64,000 nucleotides of DNA from Thermoguttaceae bacterium (GCA_017937485.1 JAGBDN010000050.1:1-64000), one strand, 5' to 3'; shown: positions 20,714-30,140, counted from the first letter of the stretch. Notes: generated by a model from the letters alone, not told the origin. A program made the numbers and translations.

Positions 20714-22012
20714 ATGTCGGATTTGCAGGACAAGGCGAAACTTCTGATCGACGGAAAAGAAATCGATTTGAACGTTTACACCGGGGTCGAGGGCGAGCGC
20801 GCCGTCGACGTTACGTCGTTGCATAAAGACTACGGATTAACGACTTACGACCCTTCGCTCGGGAACACGGCGATCTGCCGCAGTTCGATCACTTACATCG
20901 ACGGCGACCGCGGCGTCCTCCGTTACCGCGGGATTCCGATCGAGCAGTTCGACCGTCCGAACCCGAACTTTATCGAGGTCGCTTGGGCGTTGATTTTCGG
21001 TCGCTTGCCGGACAAAGACGAGTTGGCGCAGTTTAGCAGTATGCTGACCGAACACGAACTCCTGCACGAGGGGCTCCGAAGTCAGTTTCAGTCGTTGCCG
21101 GTCGACGCGCCGCCGATGGCGATTCTGTCGGCGATGATCGGGATGATGTCGTGCTACCACAAAGAATTTTTGTTCTTTGAAGACGAAGCGACGCTGATGG
21201 AAGCCGCCGCTCGCGTCATTAGCAAAGTGCGCACCATCGCCGCGTTCACGCACCGCCGCGCGTCCGGTTTGCCGTTCATTTATCCCGACCCGAGCTTGCG
21301 TTACTGCGCGAACTTCCTGCACATGATGTTTTCGATTCCGTACCGACAATACGAAGTCGCGCCGGAAATCGAAGACGCGCTGAACTTGGTCTTCATTTTG
21401 CACGCCGACCACGAGCAAAACTGCAGCGCGAACGCCGTCCGCGTCGTTTGTTCGGCGCAAGCGAACCTGTTCGCGTCGTGCAGCGCCGGGGTCAACGCGC
21501 TTTGGGGCCCGTTGCACGGCGGCGCCAACGTCAAGGTGATGGAGATGCTCGAGCGCATCCATAAGGGCGGAATGCGTCCGGAAGATTGCCTCGAAGCGGC
21601 GAAAGACAAGACGAATCCGTTCCGCTTGTTCGGGTTCGGGCACCGCGTTTACCGCAATTACGACCCGCGCGCTAAAATCCTCAAAACCGCTTGCGACCGC
21701 GTTTTCGACAAACTCAAGCTCTCCGACCCGTTGCTCGACGTCGCGCGGAAGCTGGAAGAGAAAGCGCTCAAAGACCCGTACTTCGTCGACCGCAAACTTT
21801 ACCCGAACGTCGACTTCTACAGCGGTATTTTGTTAAGAGCGATGGGGATTCCGACCGATATGTTCACCGTGATGTTCGCGATCGGTCGTTTGCCCGGTTG
21901 GATTGCGCAATGGAAGGAACAGCACTTCGCCGACGGCGCGAAGATTATGCGACCGCGCCAGTTGTACGTCGGGAACCCGAAAACCGACTACATCGAGATG
22001 GATATGCGCTAA
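20714..22012 (+). CDS. gltA: Citrate synthase, type II
   Basis: Condenses oxaloacetate and acetyl-CoA to citrate, first step of the TCA cycle and the source of 2-oxoglutarate. 432 residues, the usual length for the hexameric bacterial form. N-terminal beta-rich segment (KLLIDGKEIDLNVYTGVEGE) followed by the large helical domain. Catalytic residues are visible: His in HADHEQNCSANAVR, His in GFGHRVYRNYDPRAK and Asp in YPNVDFYSG. The substrate-binding GPLHGGAN is present. Strong ribosome site GGAAGGAGAAG before ATG. Strong C-ending codon bias suggests high expression. No other TCA gene is adjacent. Confidence 0.97.
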   Translation: MSDLQDKAKLLIDGKEIDLNVYTGVEGERAVDVTSLHKDYGLTTYDPSLGNTAICRSSITYIDGDRGVLRYRGIPIEQFDRPNPNFIEVAWALIFGRLPDKDELAQFSSMLTEHELLHEGLRSQFQSLPVDAPPMAILSAMIGMMSCYHKEFLFFEDEATLMEAAARVISKVRTIAAFTHRRASGLPFIYPDPSLRYCANFLHMMFSIPYRQYEVAPEIEDALNLVFILHADHEQNCSANAVRVVCSAQANLFASCSAGVNALWGPLHGGANVKVMEMLERIHKGGMRPEDCLEAAKDKTNPFRLFGFGHRVYRNYDPRAKILKTACDRVFDKLKLSDPLLDVARKLEEKALKDPYFVDRKLYPNVDFYSGILLRAMGIPTDMFTVMFAIGRLPGWIAQWKEQHFADGAKIMRPRQLYVGNPKTDYIEMDMR

Positions 22013-22103
22013 AACGCCGCCGCGTCGTTCGATTGGTTAAGGAAAAGCGTTCGAAACGCGACTCGAACGCCGTCGCGTCGGGAAACGACGAAGGAAAACG
22101 GAA

Positions 22104-24110
22104 ATGAACGGCGCGAAAAACGGCGACGATTTTAATGAATTTGGCGACTTTAACGACGCGGAAACCTCGGAAAAGCGGCAAAACGGGGAGAATCGTCAAG
22201 ATTTTTGCTCGCAAACGTCGGGTTCCGAGGAGCCGCGCCGCGTCGTCGTGCCGCCGATTATCGTCGGCGAGGACGATTTCGACGAAGCGGAACTCGCGCG
22301 TCGGGGCGTTTCGAGCGATTCTTTTTCGCCCGAGGCGCGCCGTCGCCGCCGTTTGGGTAAAAAAAATAAGACGCGCAAACTTTTGGGGCTCTTTCCCGTT
22401 CCGGCGCGTTGGCGGGAGCTGTCGACGGCGCAAATTCTTTGGCGTTGGGCGACGACGCGGCGGAATTTGGGCGCGTTCGTCAGCGTTTTCTTGCATTTGA
22501 TTCTTGTTTTGATTTTAGCGTCGATCGCGCTTCAGGTTCGCGTCGGAACGATCGGCTGGACGGAGAGCGGTTTCGCGCCGGAGCCGAGCGAGCTCGATTT
22601 CGTCGACGAAGCCGGGGATTCCGCGACCGCCGAAACGACGTTCGAGACGATTTCGGACGTTAGCGAAACGCTGGACGACGCGGTCGAAGAGATGGAGCAA
22701 ACGCTCGCCGAGGAGACTTTGCGGTCTTTAACGGATTTGACGGCGCAAAACGACGGCGCGACGGAAGCGGCTCCCCTTGCGGAAGTCGGCGAGTCGGCGC
22801 CGAGCGAAATCGGGGGCGGGGTTCCGTTTTATTCGGCGACCGGAACGACGAAGGCGCGAACGGCGGCGTCGCGGCGTCGCGGGGCGCCCGGTCGCGAGGG
22901 AGACGTTACCGACGAGAGCGAGGACGCCGTCGAGCGCGGGCTCGACTGGTTGGCGCGGCACCAACTTCCGGACGGCGGCTGGTCGTTCGACTTGACGGCG
23001 GACGACTCGAACGGGCGCGGCGGCGCTTGCGAAGGTTGCTCAAACTCGGCGGCGACGTCGGCGTCGGTCGGCGGTCATTCGTATTTGCAGAAGTTGCACC
23101 CGAGTCGCAACGCGGCGACGGCGATCGCGCTTCTTCCGTTTTTGGGCGCCGGGTACGATCACGTTAAAAAGAACAAATATCAAACGACCGTCGCTTCCGG
23201 TTTGCGTTTCTTGTCGTACCGCGCGAAACGGACGGAAAACGGGATCGATTTTCGCGATTTTGCGCCCGGCGCCGATTTGAAGGCCGCCGGTTCGTCTTAC
23301 GTTCAGGCGCTCGCGGTCATTACGATCTGCGAAGCGTTCGAAATGACCGGCGACGACGCGTTGCGACCGTTGGCCGAGGGCGGGCTCGAGCTGATCGTCG
23401 CCGGACAGCTGAACGACGGCGGTTGGCGTTATCTTTACCCGGGCGACGTCGGGTTTCATCCGAACGCGCCGGGGGATACGTCGGTTCTCGGTTGGCAGTT
23501 GATGGCGCTGAAGTCGGGCGTTTCCGCCGGGTTCGCGTTGAAACCGTCGATCGCTTACCGCGTCGGGAACTTTCTCGACTCGATAATGGAGAAAAACGGG
23601 CGTTCTTATCGTTACATTAAAGATATCGAGGAGCCGATTTCGAAACGCTGGGGGACGACCGCCGTCGGCGTGTTGGCGCGAGAGTACGTCGGCGCGACGC
23701 CGGGAACGCCGGTTCTCGACGCCGGCGCGGAACAGATCGCCGATTGGATCGACGACGCGAACTCGATTTGGAAAAAAGCCGCCAAAGGTTCGCGAGGCGA
23801 GCGCGGGAAGACCTATTTTCGCGACGATCGGTTTATCCATAACCTCTATTTTTCCTATTACGCCGCGCTTGCGCTCCATCATTACGGCGGCAAACTTTGG
23901 AGCGAACGGTTCGCGAAGTTGCGCGATTTTTTGGTCGCGACGCAAGTTCGGGGCGGCGGGCTCTCGGCGGCGGTCGGCGTCGACGATTGCGAACGCGGCA
24001 GCTGGCTCTTTTACGACGTTTATATGAACGACGGCGGTCGGCTCCTCAACACCGCGTTGGCCGTTTTGATTCTTGAAACGCCGTACCGATATTTGCCGAT
24101 GTACCGCTAG
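22104..24110 (+). CDS. Membrane-anchored protein with squalene-cyclase/prenyltransferase-like repeats
   Basis: 668 residues, an architecture common in planctomycetes and of unknown function. A charged cytoplasmic N-terminus (1-120, with a basic patch RRRRLGKKNKTRK near 80-92) precedes one transmembrane helix (about 122-145, LGAFVSVFLHLILVLILASI). An acidic linker follows, with a possible coiled coil (about 180-215). From about residue 275 comes an alpha/alpha toroid domain with repeats typical of the fold: GLDWLARHQLPDGGWSF, AGQLNDGGWRYLYPGD and a C-terminal VGVDDCERGSWLFYDVYMND. The DxDD protonation motif of true squalene-hopene cyclases is not evident, so a polyprenyl cyclase role is not supported; binding or a structural role is likelier. 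It follows gltA by 91 bases. Confidence 0.82.
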   Translation: MNGAKNGDDFNEFGDFNDAETSEKRQNGENRQDFCSQTSGSEEPRRVVVPPIIVGEDDFDEAELARRGVSSDSFSPEARRRRRLGKKNKTRKLLGLFPVPARWRELSTAQILWRWATTRRNLGAFVSVFLHLILVLILASIALQVRVGTIGWTESGFAPEPSELDFVDEAGDSATAETTFETISDVSETLDDAVEEMEQTLAEETLRSLTDLTAQNDGATEAAPLAEVGESAPSEIGGGVPFYSATGTTKARTAASRRRGAPGREGDVTDESEDAVERGLDWLARHQLPDGGWSFDLTADDSNGRGGACEGCSNSAATSASVGGHSYLQKLHPSRNAATAIALLPFLGAGYDHVKKNKYQTTVASGLRFLSYRAKRTENGIDFRDFAPGADLKAAGSSYVQALAVITICEAFEMTGDDALRPLAEGGLELIVAGQLNDGGWRYLYPGDVGFHPNAPGDTSVLGWQLMALKSGVSAGFALKPSIAYRVGNFLDSIMEKNGRSYRYIKDIEEPISKRWGTTAVGVLAREYVGATPGTPVLDAGAEQIADWIDDANSIWKKAAKGSRGERGKTYFRDDRFIHNLYFSYYAALALHHYGGKLWSERFAKLRDFLVATQVRGGGLSAAVGVDDCERGSWLFYDVYMNDGGRLLNTALAVLILETPYRYLPMYR

Positions 24111-24331
24111 TTTCGCGCGTCGTTTGTCGCGGGGCGAGCGGAAAAGGCGAAACTTTACTTTTTTAACGATAATAGCGAAATTTCCACAAAATGCGGAAAA
24201 TTCGGAAATTGTTGCTTGAAAATACTGAAGAACGCGGTGGAAAACGCCGACGTCAACTAATGAGCGACCGTCGTTGCGGCCGTCGTTTAACGCTTTTTAG
24301 ATTTGAAAACTGTTATAGACGAGAATATTCG

Positions 24332-25273
24332 ATGCTTAAAGGGTTTGGAGCGGCAAAATGGGGCGCGATCGCGCTGGGCGTTTGGGCGACGTTGGGGGCG
24401 ACGGTTTTTTCCGAAGTCGCGCGCGCCGCGGACGAAAAGGTCGAAATTAAGAACGCTTGGAACGAAGGACGGTATTCCGCGCTTCAAGAGACTTCCGTTT
24501 CTTACGTCGAGCAACACGGTCGCGAGGTGTTGTCGCGCGCGCAGACGCGAGCGATTTTCGACTGGAACGTCGAAGCGGAAGCGTTGCGAGCCGACGGCGT
24601 TCGGACGCTGAAGTTGAAGACGGCGCGCGTGATGATCCGCCTGCAAAGCGACGGCGCCGACGTCGCGTATTACGACAGCGACAATACGGCGCGCGGCGGC
24701 GAACTGATGAAAGACGTGTTCGCGAAATTGATGAAAAGCGAGTTTGTCGTCGAACTTAAAGACGGCAAAGTCGTTAAAGTCGACGGTTGCGAAGCGTTTG
24801 TGAAATCGCTCCCGAACGCCGAAAGCGAGAGCGAGAAATATTTTGTCGAACATATTAAAACGGTCGCCGAGCCGGGAAATATCGCGCAAATTTTCGACCC
24901 GCTCGCTTATCCGCTTCCGGCGAAACCGGTTTCGGTCGGCGATCGTTGGACGACCGAAACGTCGTTCGTTCTTCCGGTGATCGGCGAGAAAAAATTGATT
25001 TTGGATTGCGAGTTGAAAGCGTTGCGCCGCGTCGAACCGAAAGCGAACGTCGTCGCGGAAGCGGTTTTCGACGCCGATTTGACCGCCGGAGCCAGCGCGA
25101 CGATCAAAATCGAAACGGACGGAAAATATAATTTGACCGACGGCGTCGCCGAGGATTTTGCGTCTCGGGCGACCGTAAATTTGGAGCTTCCGCGCAAAAA
25201 TAAGGCGGGCGAAGAGATCGTCGTCAAGGCGATCGGCGTGATTCGAAATAAATTAACGGTGTCGAAGCGCTAG
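24332..25273 (+). CDS. Exported conserved hypothetical protein
   Basis: 313 residues. The ATG at 24332 begins a clear signal peptide (MLKGFGAAKWGAIALGVWAT, cleavage near ARAADEK). Upstream in-frame starts would add about 47 basic residues before the signal, so I reject them. The mature protein reads as an all-beta lipoprotein-like domain: repeated strands such as LQETSVSYVEQHGREVLSR, FVVELKDGKVVKVDGCEAF and GDRWTTETSFVLPVIGEKKL. This resembles planctomycete DUF families in which two beta domains handle a threshold or interest-type quantity. I do not assign a family. The ribosome site is weak (ACGAG). A good promoter for the next gene (greA) begins just after its stop, so it is probably monocistronic. 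Confidence 0.78.
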   Translation: MLKGFGAAKWGAIALGVWATLGATVFSEVARAADEKVEIKNAWNEGRYSALQETSVSYVEQHGREVLSRAQTRAIFDWNVEAEALRADGVRTLKLKTARVMIRLQSDGADVAYYDSDNTARGGELMKDVFAKLMKSEFVVELKDGKVVKVDGCEAFVKSLPNAESESEKYFVEHIKTVAEPGNIAQIFDPLAYPLPAKPVSVGDRWTTETSFVLPVIGEKKLILDCELKALRRVEPKANVVAEAVFDADLTAGASATIKIETDGKYNLTDGVAEDFASRATVNLELPRKNKAGEEIVVKAIGVIRNKLTVSKR

Positions 25274-25279
25274 GGGCGG

Positions 25280-25307
25280 TTGTCAAACGTTAGATTTAAG
25301 GTAAAAT
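25280..25307 (+). promoter_or_regulatory. greA promoter
   Basis: TTGTCA (25280-25285), a 16-base spacer and TAAAAT (25302-25307), giving a leader of about 105 bases before the greA ATG. Confidence 0.65.
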
Positions 25308-25421
25308 AAAAAGAACGAACGTCGTTGCGAGGACGACGGTTCTCGTCGCCGGCGCGCGTCCGTCGCGGTCGCGCGCCTTCGCGCTATTAATAAACGAGAG
25401 AAAGGGAGTAACAAGGTAGTT

Positions 25422-25901
25422 ATGAACGATCCGATTCCGATGACTCGCGAAGGATACGCTCGTCTTAAAAAAGAGATCGAACGTCTTGAAAACGAGGAAA
25501 TGCCGCCGATTCTTGAACGTCTCGCCGCCGCGCGCGCCGAGGGCGACTTGAAAGAAAACGCCGAATATCACGGCGCTCGCGAAAGTCAAGGACTCTTGCA
25601 AGCGAAGATTAACGACTTGAAAAGCCGCGTCGGTCGCGCTCAAATTATCGATCCGTCGACGATTCCGCAAGACGAAATTCGTTTTGGCGCGACGATCGTC
25701 GTCAAACGTTTGAAGGACGGGCGCACGTTGAAGTATACGCTCGTCGGCGCGGGAGAAGAGGATTTTGACACCGGTAAAATCCTTTGCACTTGCCCGTTGG
25801 CCCAAGGTTTCCTCGGCAAAAAAGTCGGCGACGTCGCCGAAGTGAAGGTGCCCGTCGGCTTGATTAAATTTGAAATTAAGGAAATTAGCTACAATTTCTA
25901 A
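25422..25901 (+). CDS. greA: Transcription elongation factor GreA
   Basis: Rescues backtracked RNA polymerase by stimulating cleavage of the extruded transcript. 159 residues, the standard length. The N-terminal coiled coil carries the acidic tip residues (EGDLKENAEYHGARES, with DLKENAEY the family signature). The C-terminal FKBP-like domain includes GATIVVKRLKDGRTLKYTLV and LAQGFLGKKVGDVAEV. The start at 25422 gives MNDPIPMTREGYARLKKEIE; the Met six residues later (25440) also fits the family start. GAGAAAGGGAG lies upstream. It has its own promoter and a very strong bidirectional terminator. Confidence 0.97.
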   Translation: MNDPIPMTREGYARLKKEIERLENEEMPPILERLAAARAEGDLKENAEYHGARESQGLLQAKINDLKSRVGRAQIIDPSTIPQDEIRFGATIVVKRLKDGRTLKYTLVGAGEEDFDTGKILCTCPLAQGFLGKKVGDVAEVKVPVGLIKFEIKEISYNF

Positions 25902-25923
25902 TTTTGCAAAACGGATTTGCGGC

Positions 25924-25959
25924 AAAAAAGCCCGACGTCGATCGACGTCGGGCTTTTTT
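25924..25959. terminator. Bidirectional terminator downstream of greA
   Basis: Six A, a perfect 24-base palindrome of GCCCGACGTCGA and its complement (25930-25953), then six T. It is symmetrical, so it can stop greA and transcripts from the convergent oxidoreductase gene. Confidence 0.9.
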
Positions 25960-26094
25960 GCGTTTTAAGCGTCGGCGTTCGTTCGCGAACGGCGGACTCG
26001 AACGGTTCAAGCGTCGTCGGCTCGAGCGAAAGGGAACTAGCGCGTCGAGGAACGACGTTTAAAAGGACGCGACCGTTAAGGCGCGTTTTAAGAC

Positions 26095-26123
26095 GTTCGC
26101 GTTCAAACGCGGCGAACGCGAAC
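26095..26123. repeat. Perfect 10-base inverted repeat downstream of the oxidoreductase gene
   Basis: GTTCGCGTTC (26095-26104) / GAACGCGAAC (26114-26123) with a nine-base loop, 31 bases beyond the stop of the minus-strand Gfo/Idh/MocA gene. There is no T tract on either side, so it may be a transcript-stabilising stem or a weak terminator. The flanking bases include the recurring motif TAAAATCGTTAAAA. Confidence 0.5.
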
Positions 26124-26153
26124 GCCTAAAATCGTTAAAATTGGTTTAAACGA

Positions 26154-27485
26154 TCAAACTTCCCAACCCGGGCGGCAGTATTGTTTGATGTATTGATCTG
26201 CTTTCGGGCAGTTCGTCGCCTTCATATTTTTCGCGTCGTAAATCAGCTTTTGGCCGCAACGGTACGAGAAGCAACCGAGGAGAACCGTTTCGGCGATGCG
26301 TCCGGAATAGCCGAAATCGCACGTCGTCGAACCGGCGCCGGCGCCGTCTTGAATCGCCTTAATCCATTCGGCGTGATGGCCGAGCGACTTCGGAATCGAC
26401 TGCGCCGGACGTTCGAAGCCTTCGAATTTTTCCTTCGGAAGAAGCGCGTGTTCCCAATAAGTCGAGAAGAGAATCCCGTCGGTTCCGAAGAAGAGAACGC
26501 CGGCGCCGTGTTTTTCGAGGCCGAGTTCCTTCAAGCATTCCGGCCGCGCTTGACCGTCTTGCCAAGAGAGCGTCAACGGTTCGGAGCCGCCGTCGAGCGC
26601 CGCGAACTCGTATTTCGCGGTCAAGTCCCAACCGCAAAGTTCGGCGTCGGCCGGACGCGGGCCCGTCGTTTCGACCGAAAGCGGATAGCCGAGTCCGAGC
26701 GCCCAGAACGGCAGGTCGAGATAGTGGCAGCCCATATCGCCCATCGCGCCGTTCCCGAAATCCCAGTAGTGGCGCCAAGTTCCCGGAACGTAGCGCGGAT
26801 CGTAATCGCGTTCGGCGGCCGGGCCGAGCCAAGCGTCCCAATTCAGCGTTTTCGGACATTCGACCTTTTCGGCGGACTTCGGCTTCCCGATATAACGGTT
26901 TTGGCACCAAACTTTAACGTCTTTAACGGTTCCGATGGCGCCCGCTTGGATCAGCTCGACGACGCGGCGGTAGTTGTCTTCCGCGTGAATCTGCGTTCCC
27001 ATTTGCGTAACGAGATTCTTGTCCTTCGCGATTTTTTGCATCGCGCGGATTTGGTAAATATCGTGCGCGAGCGGTTTTTCCGAATAGCAGTGGAGCCCGA
27101 GTTTCATCCCGGCGATCGCGGGCGCGGCGTGCGTGTGGTCGGGCGTGCAGACGACGATCGCGTCGAGTTGATCGCCCATTTCGGCGAGCATATCGCGGAA
27201 ATCTTGGTACATTTTCGCCTTCGGATAGGTCGCTTTCGCCGCGTCGAGGTGTTTCGAGTCCGCGTCGCAGAGCGCGATTTGGTTTTGGCTCTTGCAACCG
27301 TTGACGCTGTACGCGCCTTGGCGGGTAATGCCGACGTGCGCGATATTCAGCTTCGAGTTGACGCCGACTTCGCGAGCGACGGCCGGAGCGGGGAAGTTCG
27401 CGAGGCCGAGCGCGCCGACGCCGGCGGCGAGAGTCGACGTTTTGAGAAAATCGCGGCGAGTGGAACGGGCGTTGCGCAGAGTCAT
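26154..27485 (-). CDS. Tat-exported Gfo/Idh/MocA-family oxidoreductase
   Basis: 443 residues. A twin-arginine signal is clear (STRRDFLKTSTLAAGVGALG, cleavage near PAVAREV). The Rossmann domain follows (LNIAHVGITRQGAYSVNGC; the usual GxGxxG glycines are altered), then IVVCTPDHTHAAPAI and the EKPLAHD motif with the catalytic-region Lys. The C-terminal alpha/beta domain holds GNGAMGDMGCHYLDLPFWAL. Such exported dehydrogenases with tightly bound NAD(P) are highly expanded in planctomycetes and act on sugars or cyclitols; the substrate here is unknown. A strong ribosome site (AAAGGAGCG) precedes the ATG. Codon use is C-ending and uniform, suggesting good expression. Confidence 0.93.
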   Translation of the reverse strand: MTLRNARSTRRDFLKTSTLAAGVGALGLANFPAPAVAREVGVNSKLNIAHVGITRQGAYSVNGCKSQNQIALCDADSKHLDAAKATYPKAKMYQDFRDMLAEMGDQLDAIVVCTPDHTHAAPAIAGMKLGLHCYSEKPLAHDIYQIRAMQKIAKDKNLVTQMGTQIHAEDNYRRVVELIQAGAIGTVKDVKVWCQNRYIGKPKSAEKVECPKTLNWDAWLGPAAERDYDPRYVPGTWRHYWDFGNGAMGDMGCHYLDLPFWALGLGYPLSVETTGPRPADAELCGWDLTAKYEFAALDGGSEPLTLSWQDGQARPECLKELGLEKHGAGVLFFGTDGILFSTYWEHALLPKEKFEGFERPAQSIPKSLGHHAEWIKAIQDGAGAGSTTCDFGYSGRIAETVLLGCFSYRCGQKLIYDAKNMKATNCPKADQYIKQYCRPGWEV

Positions 27486-27881
27486 AAAGACGCTCCTTTT
27501 CGGCTTTCAGGCGCCGATTTTGACGTTATATTAATATAAAGCGAAAAATTTCGGGGCGTTTCGCGTCCGTTGCGACGCGGCGTTCCGCCGAGCGTTGCGG
27601 CGATTTTACCAAACGGCGGAAGCGTTTGCAAGTTTTTTTTTGCGACTTTCGGCGTTTTTTTCGATTTTTCTATTTTTCGCTCCGTCGAGAAGAAACGCGC
27701 AACCGTCGACGCGCCGAGCGTCGAGGCGTCGACGCGGAAATTTTTATCGAAAAACCTCTCTTGTTTTAACGGGCAAATCTTGCTATCTTTCCCGCGTCGA
27801 CGCCAAAAAGGGGCGACGGGGCGAATCGTCGGCCTCGTCGCGTCGGTAAAGTTTCCTTATTTTGCGCCTTTTGAGATTCGT
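27486..27881. other. 396-base divergent spacer with a 14-base AT palindrome
   Basis: Separates the minus-strand oxidoreductase and the plus-strand PLP enzyme. It contains a perfect palindrome TTATATTAATATAA (27526-27539) about 40 bases before the oxidoreductase start, which also supplies -10-like sequence on the minus strand and could be an operator. On the plus strand TTGTTT (27761-27766) with CTATCT (27783-27788) is a weak promoter candidate for the PLP enzyme. T-rich tracts lie at 27632-27680. No gene is seen. Confidence 0.45.
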
Positions 27882-29675
27882 ATGAAGTCGTTTAACGAGT
27901 TTTCCCGATTCGGTTCGCGCCGCGACGATTTTTGGTCGTCGGGGCATTTTTCCTTCGACGCCCGTCGCGGCGGAGACGAAGAAAAGAAACCGAGCGTTTT
28001 TTCGTCGTTTTTGAACGCTTTTGAAGACCGCTGGAAGCTCGAAGAGCGACGCGGCTTGCGAAAAAAAGAAGAATACGTCGACGCGGAATTAAACGCCGAT
28101 TTTAGCGGTTGGAAGGATTGCAGCGATTCGGCGGATCGCGAGGAATCGAACGTTTGCGACGATAACGCCGACGCGGAAGACCGCGCCGAGTTTGAGCGCT
28201 TGCGTCGTTTGGCCGGCGATCTTGCGAACCGCGCCGGTCGAGACGAAGCGGAACGACGGAGAAAAACGTCGGACGCGTTTGCGAAACCGACCGAGGAGAC
28301 CGTTCGTTCGACTCGCGGCGACCTCGAACGCGAAAACGTCGAAAACGCGTTCCGACTCGACGGCCCGCCGGACGCGACGGCGACGATCGACGGCAAAACT
28401 TACGTCTATTTCGGCGGCGACGGGTATCTTGGATTGCAGGCCGACCCGGAAATGCTCGCGACCGCTTGCGAAGCGGCGATGAAATACGGGCTCGCGTCGG
28501 CGACCTCGCGACGTTGTTTCGTTCCGGCTCCGGCTCGCGAAGTCGAGCGGAACGCGGCGGAATTTTTCGGCGTTTCGCGAGCTTTTTACGCGTTGAGCGA
28601 AGCGACGCTCGCCGAAGCGATTCTCCGCTTGCTCGCCGGTTCGTTCGACCGCGTCTTTGTCGACGAAGCGTCGGCGCCGTTTTGGACGCCGCTTCTCGAA
28701 AAATGCGCGAACGAACGTCGACGCAACGCCGATTGGGAACGTTTGGAACGGTCGGAACGGTTAAAACGATTAGGCGCCCGCAACGTCGACGGCGGCGACT
28801 CGGAAACGCGGCGCGGCGCCGACGCGAACGACGGAACGCCGATTTTGTTCCGGCATTGCGATTCCGTCGATTTGGCGGGAAAATTGCGACGTTATCTGCC
28901 GCCGGGCGCGCGTCCGCTCGTCGTTACCGACGGAGTTTTCGCCGATTGCGGCTCGGTCGCTCCGCTCGACGAGTACGCGGCTTCGTTGCGTCGTTTTCCG
29001 GGCGCGGCGTTGGTCGTCAACGACTCGCACGGCGTCGGCGTTTTAGGGAAGCGCGGACGAGGAACGCTTGAACATTTTGGGTTCGATTTGAGGCGCGTCA
29101 ACGAAACAAGTCAAGAAGCGGAGTTCGAGCCGCGGTTCGAACCGGACGAGTTCGGCGACGAAGCGTTTGGCGAGTCGACGCGTTCGGCGAACGTAAGACG
29201 AGGCGGCGTCCGAACTTATATGTTCGCGTCGTTGGCGAAGGCGGTCGGCGGATTCGGTTGCGTCGCGCCGGGAAGCGAATTTTTCGTCGAGAAATTAACC
29301 GAGCGTTGCGAGGAACTTTGCGGCGCGATACCGTCGAATCCGATCGCCGCGGCGACCGCGCGAGGTTTGCGGATTTTAACGAAAACGACGGATTTGCGAA
29401 CGCGCTTGCATAAAAATTCGGAGCGTTTGCGCGCCGGGTTGCGAGCGTTAAGGCTCGAGGTCGCGGACTCGCCGTCGCCGATCGTTTCCTTTCAAGTCGG
29501 GACGCCGCAGAATATGCGTCGGATTCAACGAACGTTGGCGAACGAGCGGATTTTGATTTCGTATTTGCCGGCTCGCGGAGACGGGGCGCGCGGAGCGTTG
29601 CGGGTCGCCGTTTTTGCGACGCATTCGCAGGAAATGATCGACGCGTTGATTGAAAAATTGCGCGAAGCTCTTTGA
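27882..29675 (+). CDS. PLP-dependent alpha-oxoamine synthase-like enzyme with a charged N-terminal extension
   Basis: 597 residues. From about 160 to the end it is a fold-type I aminotransferase of the oxoamine synthase group, which includes 8-amino-7-oxononanoate synthase, glycine C-acetyltransferase and serine palmitoyltransferase. Visible are YFGGDGYLGL near the N-terminal edge, VVNDSHGVGVLGKRGRGTLE with the PLP-binding Asp/His, and SLAKAVGGFGC with the internal-aldimine Lys453. A small C-terminal domain follows (SPIVSFQVGTPQNMRRIQRT). The first 150 residues are Asp/Glu/Arg/Lys-rich, lack known motifs and are absent from family members of about 390-400 residues. A further charged insertion lies near 285-315. 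No bio genes are adjacent, so biotin, threonine or sphingolipid-type roles cannot be separated. I chose the ATG at 27882; earlier frames are low-complexity spacer. Confidence 0.8.
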   Translation: MKSFNEFSRFGSRRDDFWSSGHFSFDARRGGDEEKKPSVFSSFLNAFEDRWKLEERRGLRKKEEYVDAELNADFSGWKDCSDSADREESNVCDDNADAEDRAEFERLRRLAGDLANRAGRDEAERRRKTSDAFAKPTEETVRSTRGDLERENVENAFRLDGPPDATATIDGKTYVYFGGDGYLGLQADPEMLATACEAAMKYGLASATSRRCFVPAPAREVERNAAEFFGVSRAFYALSEATLAEAILRLLAGSFDRVFVDEASAPFWTPLLEKCANERRRNADWERLERSERLKRLGARNVDGGDSETRRGADANDGTPILFRHCDSVDLAGKLRRYLPPGARPLVVTDGVFADCGSVAPLDEYAASLRRFPGAALVVNDSHGVGVLGKRGRGTLEHFGFDLRRVNETSQEAEFEPRFEPDEFGDEAFGESTRSANVRRGGVRTYMFASLAKAVGGFGCVAPGSEFFVEKLTERCEELCGAIPSNPIAAATARGLRILTKTTDLRTRLHKNSERLRAGLRALRLEVADSPSPIVSFQVGTPQNMRRIQRTLANERILISYLPARGDGARGALRVAVFATHSQEMIDALIEKLREAL

Positions 29676-29766
29676 TTGGCGACCTTAAACTTGTTGAGAA
29701 AACGTTAAGTTTATAAAAACCGTTAGAACGCGTAAAACCGTTAAACTGTTGGCGCGTTTTCTGGAA

Positions 29767-29801
29767 AACGTCGTTCGTCGTTCCCGGCGAACGGCGTTTT
29801 T
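29767..29801 (+). terminator. Terminator of the PLP enzyme gene
   Basis: Eleven-base stem AACGTCGTTCG (29767-29777) / CGAACGGCGTT (29788-29798) with one G-T pair, followed by a five-T run. Confidence 0.75.
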
Positions 29802-30140
29802 GCGTTTTATCGGGAGGGAGAAGCGGCGTTGGGTTTTGCGTTAAATGCAAAGGTTGACGAATAGACGTTTAGAGAAATTGCGGAAAAAAGCGGCGAACGC
29901 TTGCCGAATTTGCGTCGAGCGGGCGTCGCGGCGAGAAAAAAGCCTTCCTTTGCGGAATATCGGCGGGCCCCCCCTAGTGAAAAAAGAAAACGCGTCTACT
30001 ATTAATAATAGCGCGGCGTTCGAACAGACGCGAACGACCGCCGCCGTCGCCGCAAGCGACCGAAGTTTGACGATTTTGACGACTCGAACGTTTCTAACGA
30101 GTCGAGCGCGCCGTCTTTGCGAACGAAATTGACGAAACCG
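29802..30140. other. 339-base spacer upstream of the 1614-residue protein
   Basis: No gene supported. It contains a GC-rich block GCGGGCCCCCCC (29963-29974) and an AT-rich inverted repeat CTATTAATAATAG (about 29998-30010) that could hold a -10 element. An open frame crosses it but has no ribosome site and random-looking composition. Confidence 0.4.

Noticed and set aside
22104..24110. True squalene-hopene cyclase
   Set aside because: Repeats of the fold are present but the DxDD protonation motif is not seen and the protein has a membrane anchor and acidic linker unlike cyclases.
25924..25959. Perfect 24-base palindrome as an operator or attachment site
   Set aside because: The A run before and T run after make it a standard bidirectional terminator.
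29845..30132. 95-codon open frame before the 1614-residue protein
   Set aside because: No start signal, no recognisable domain, overlaps likely promoter sequence.
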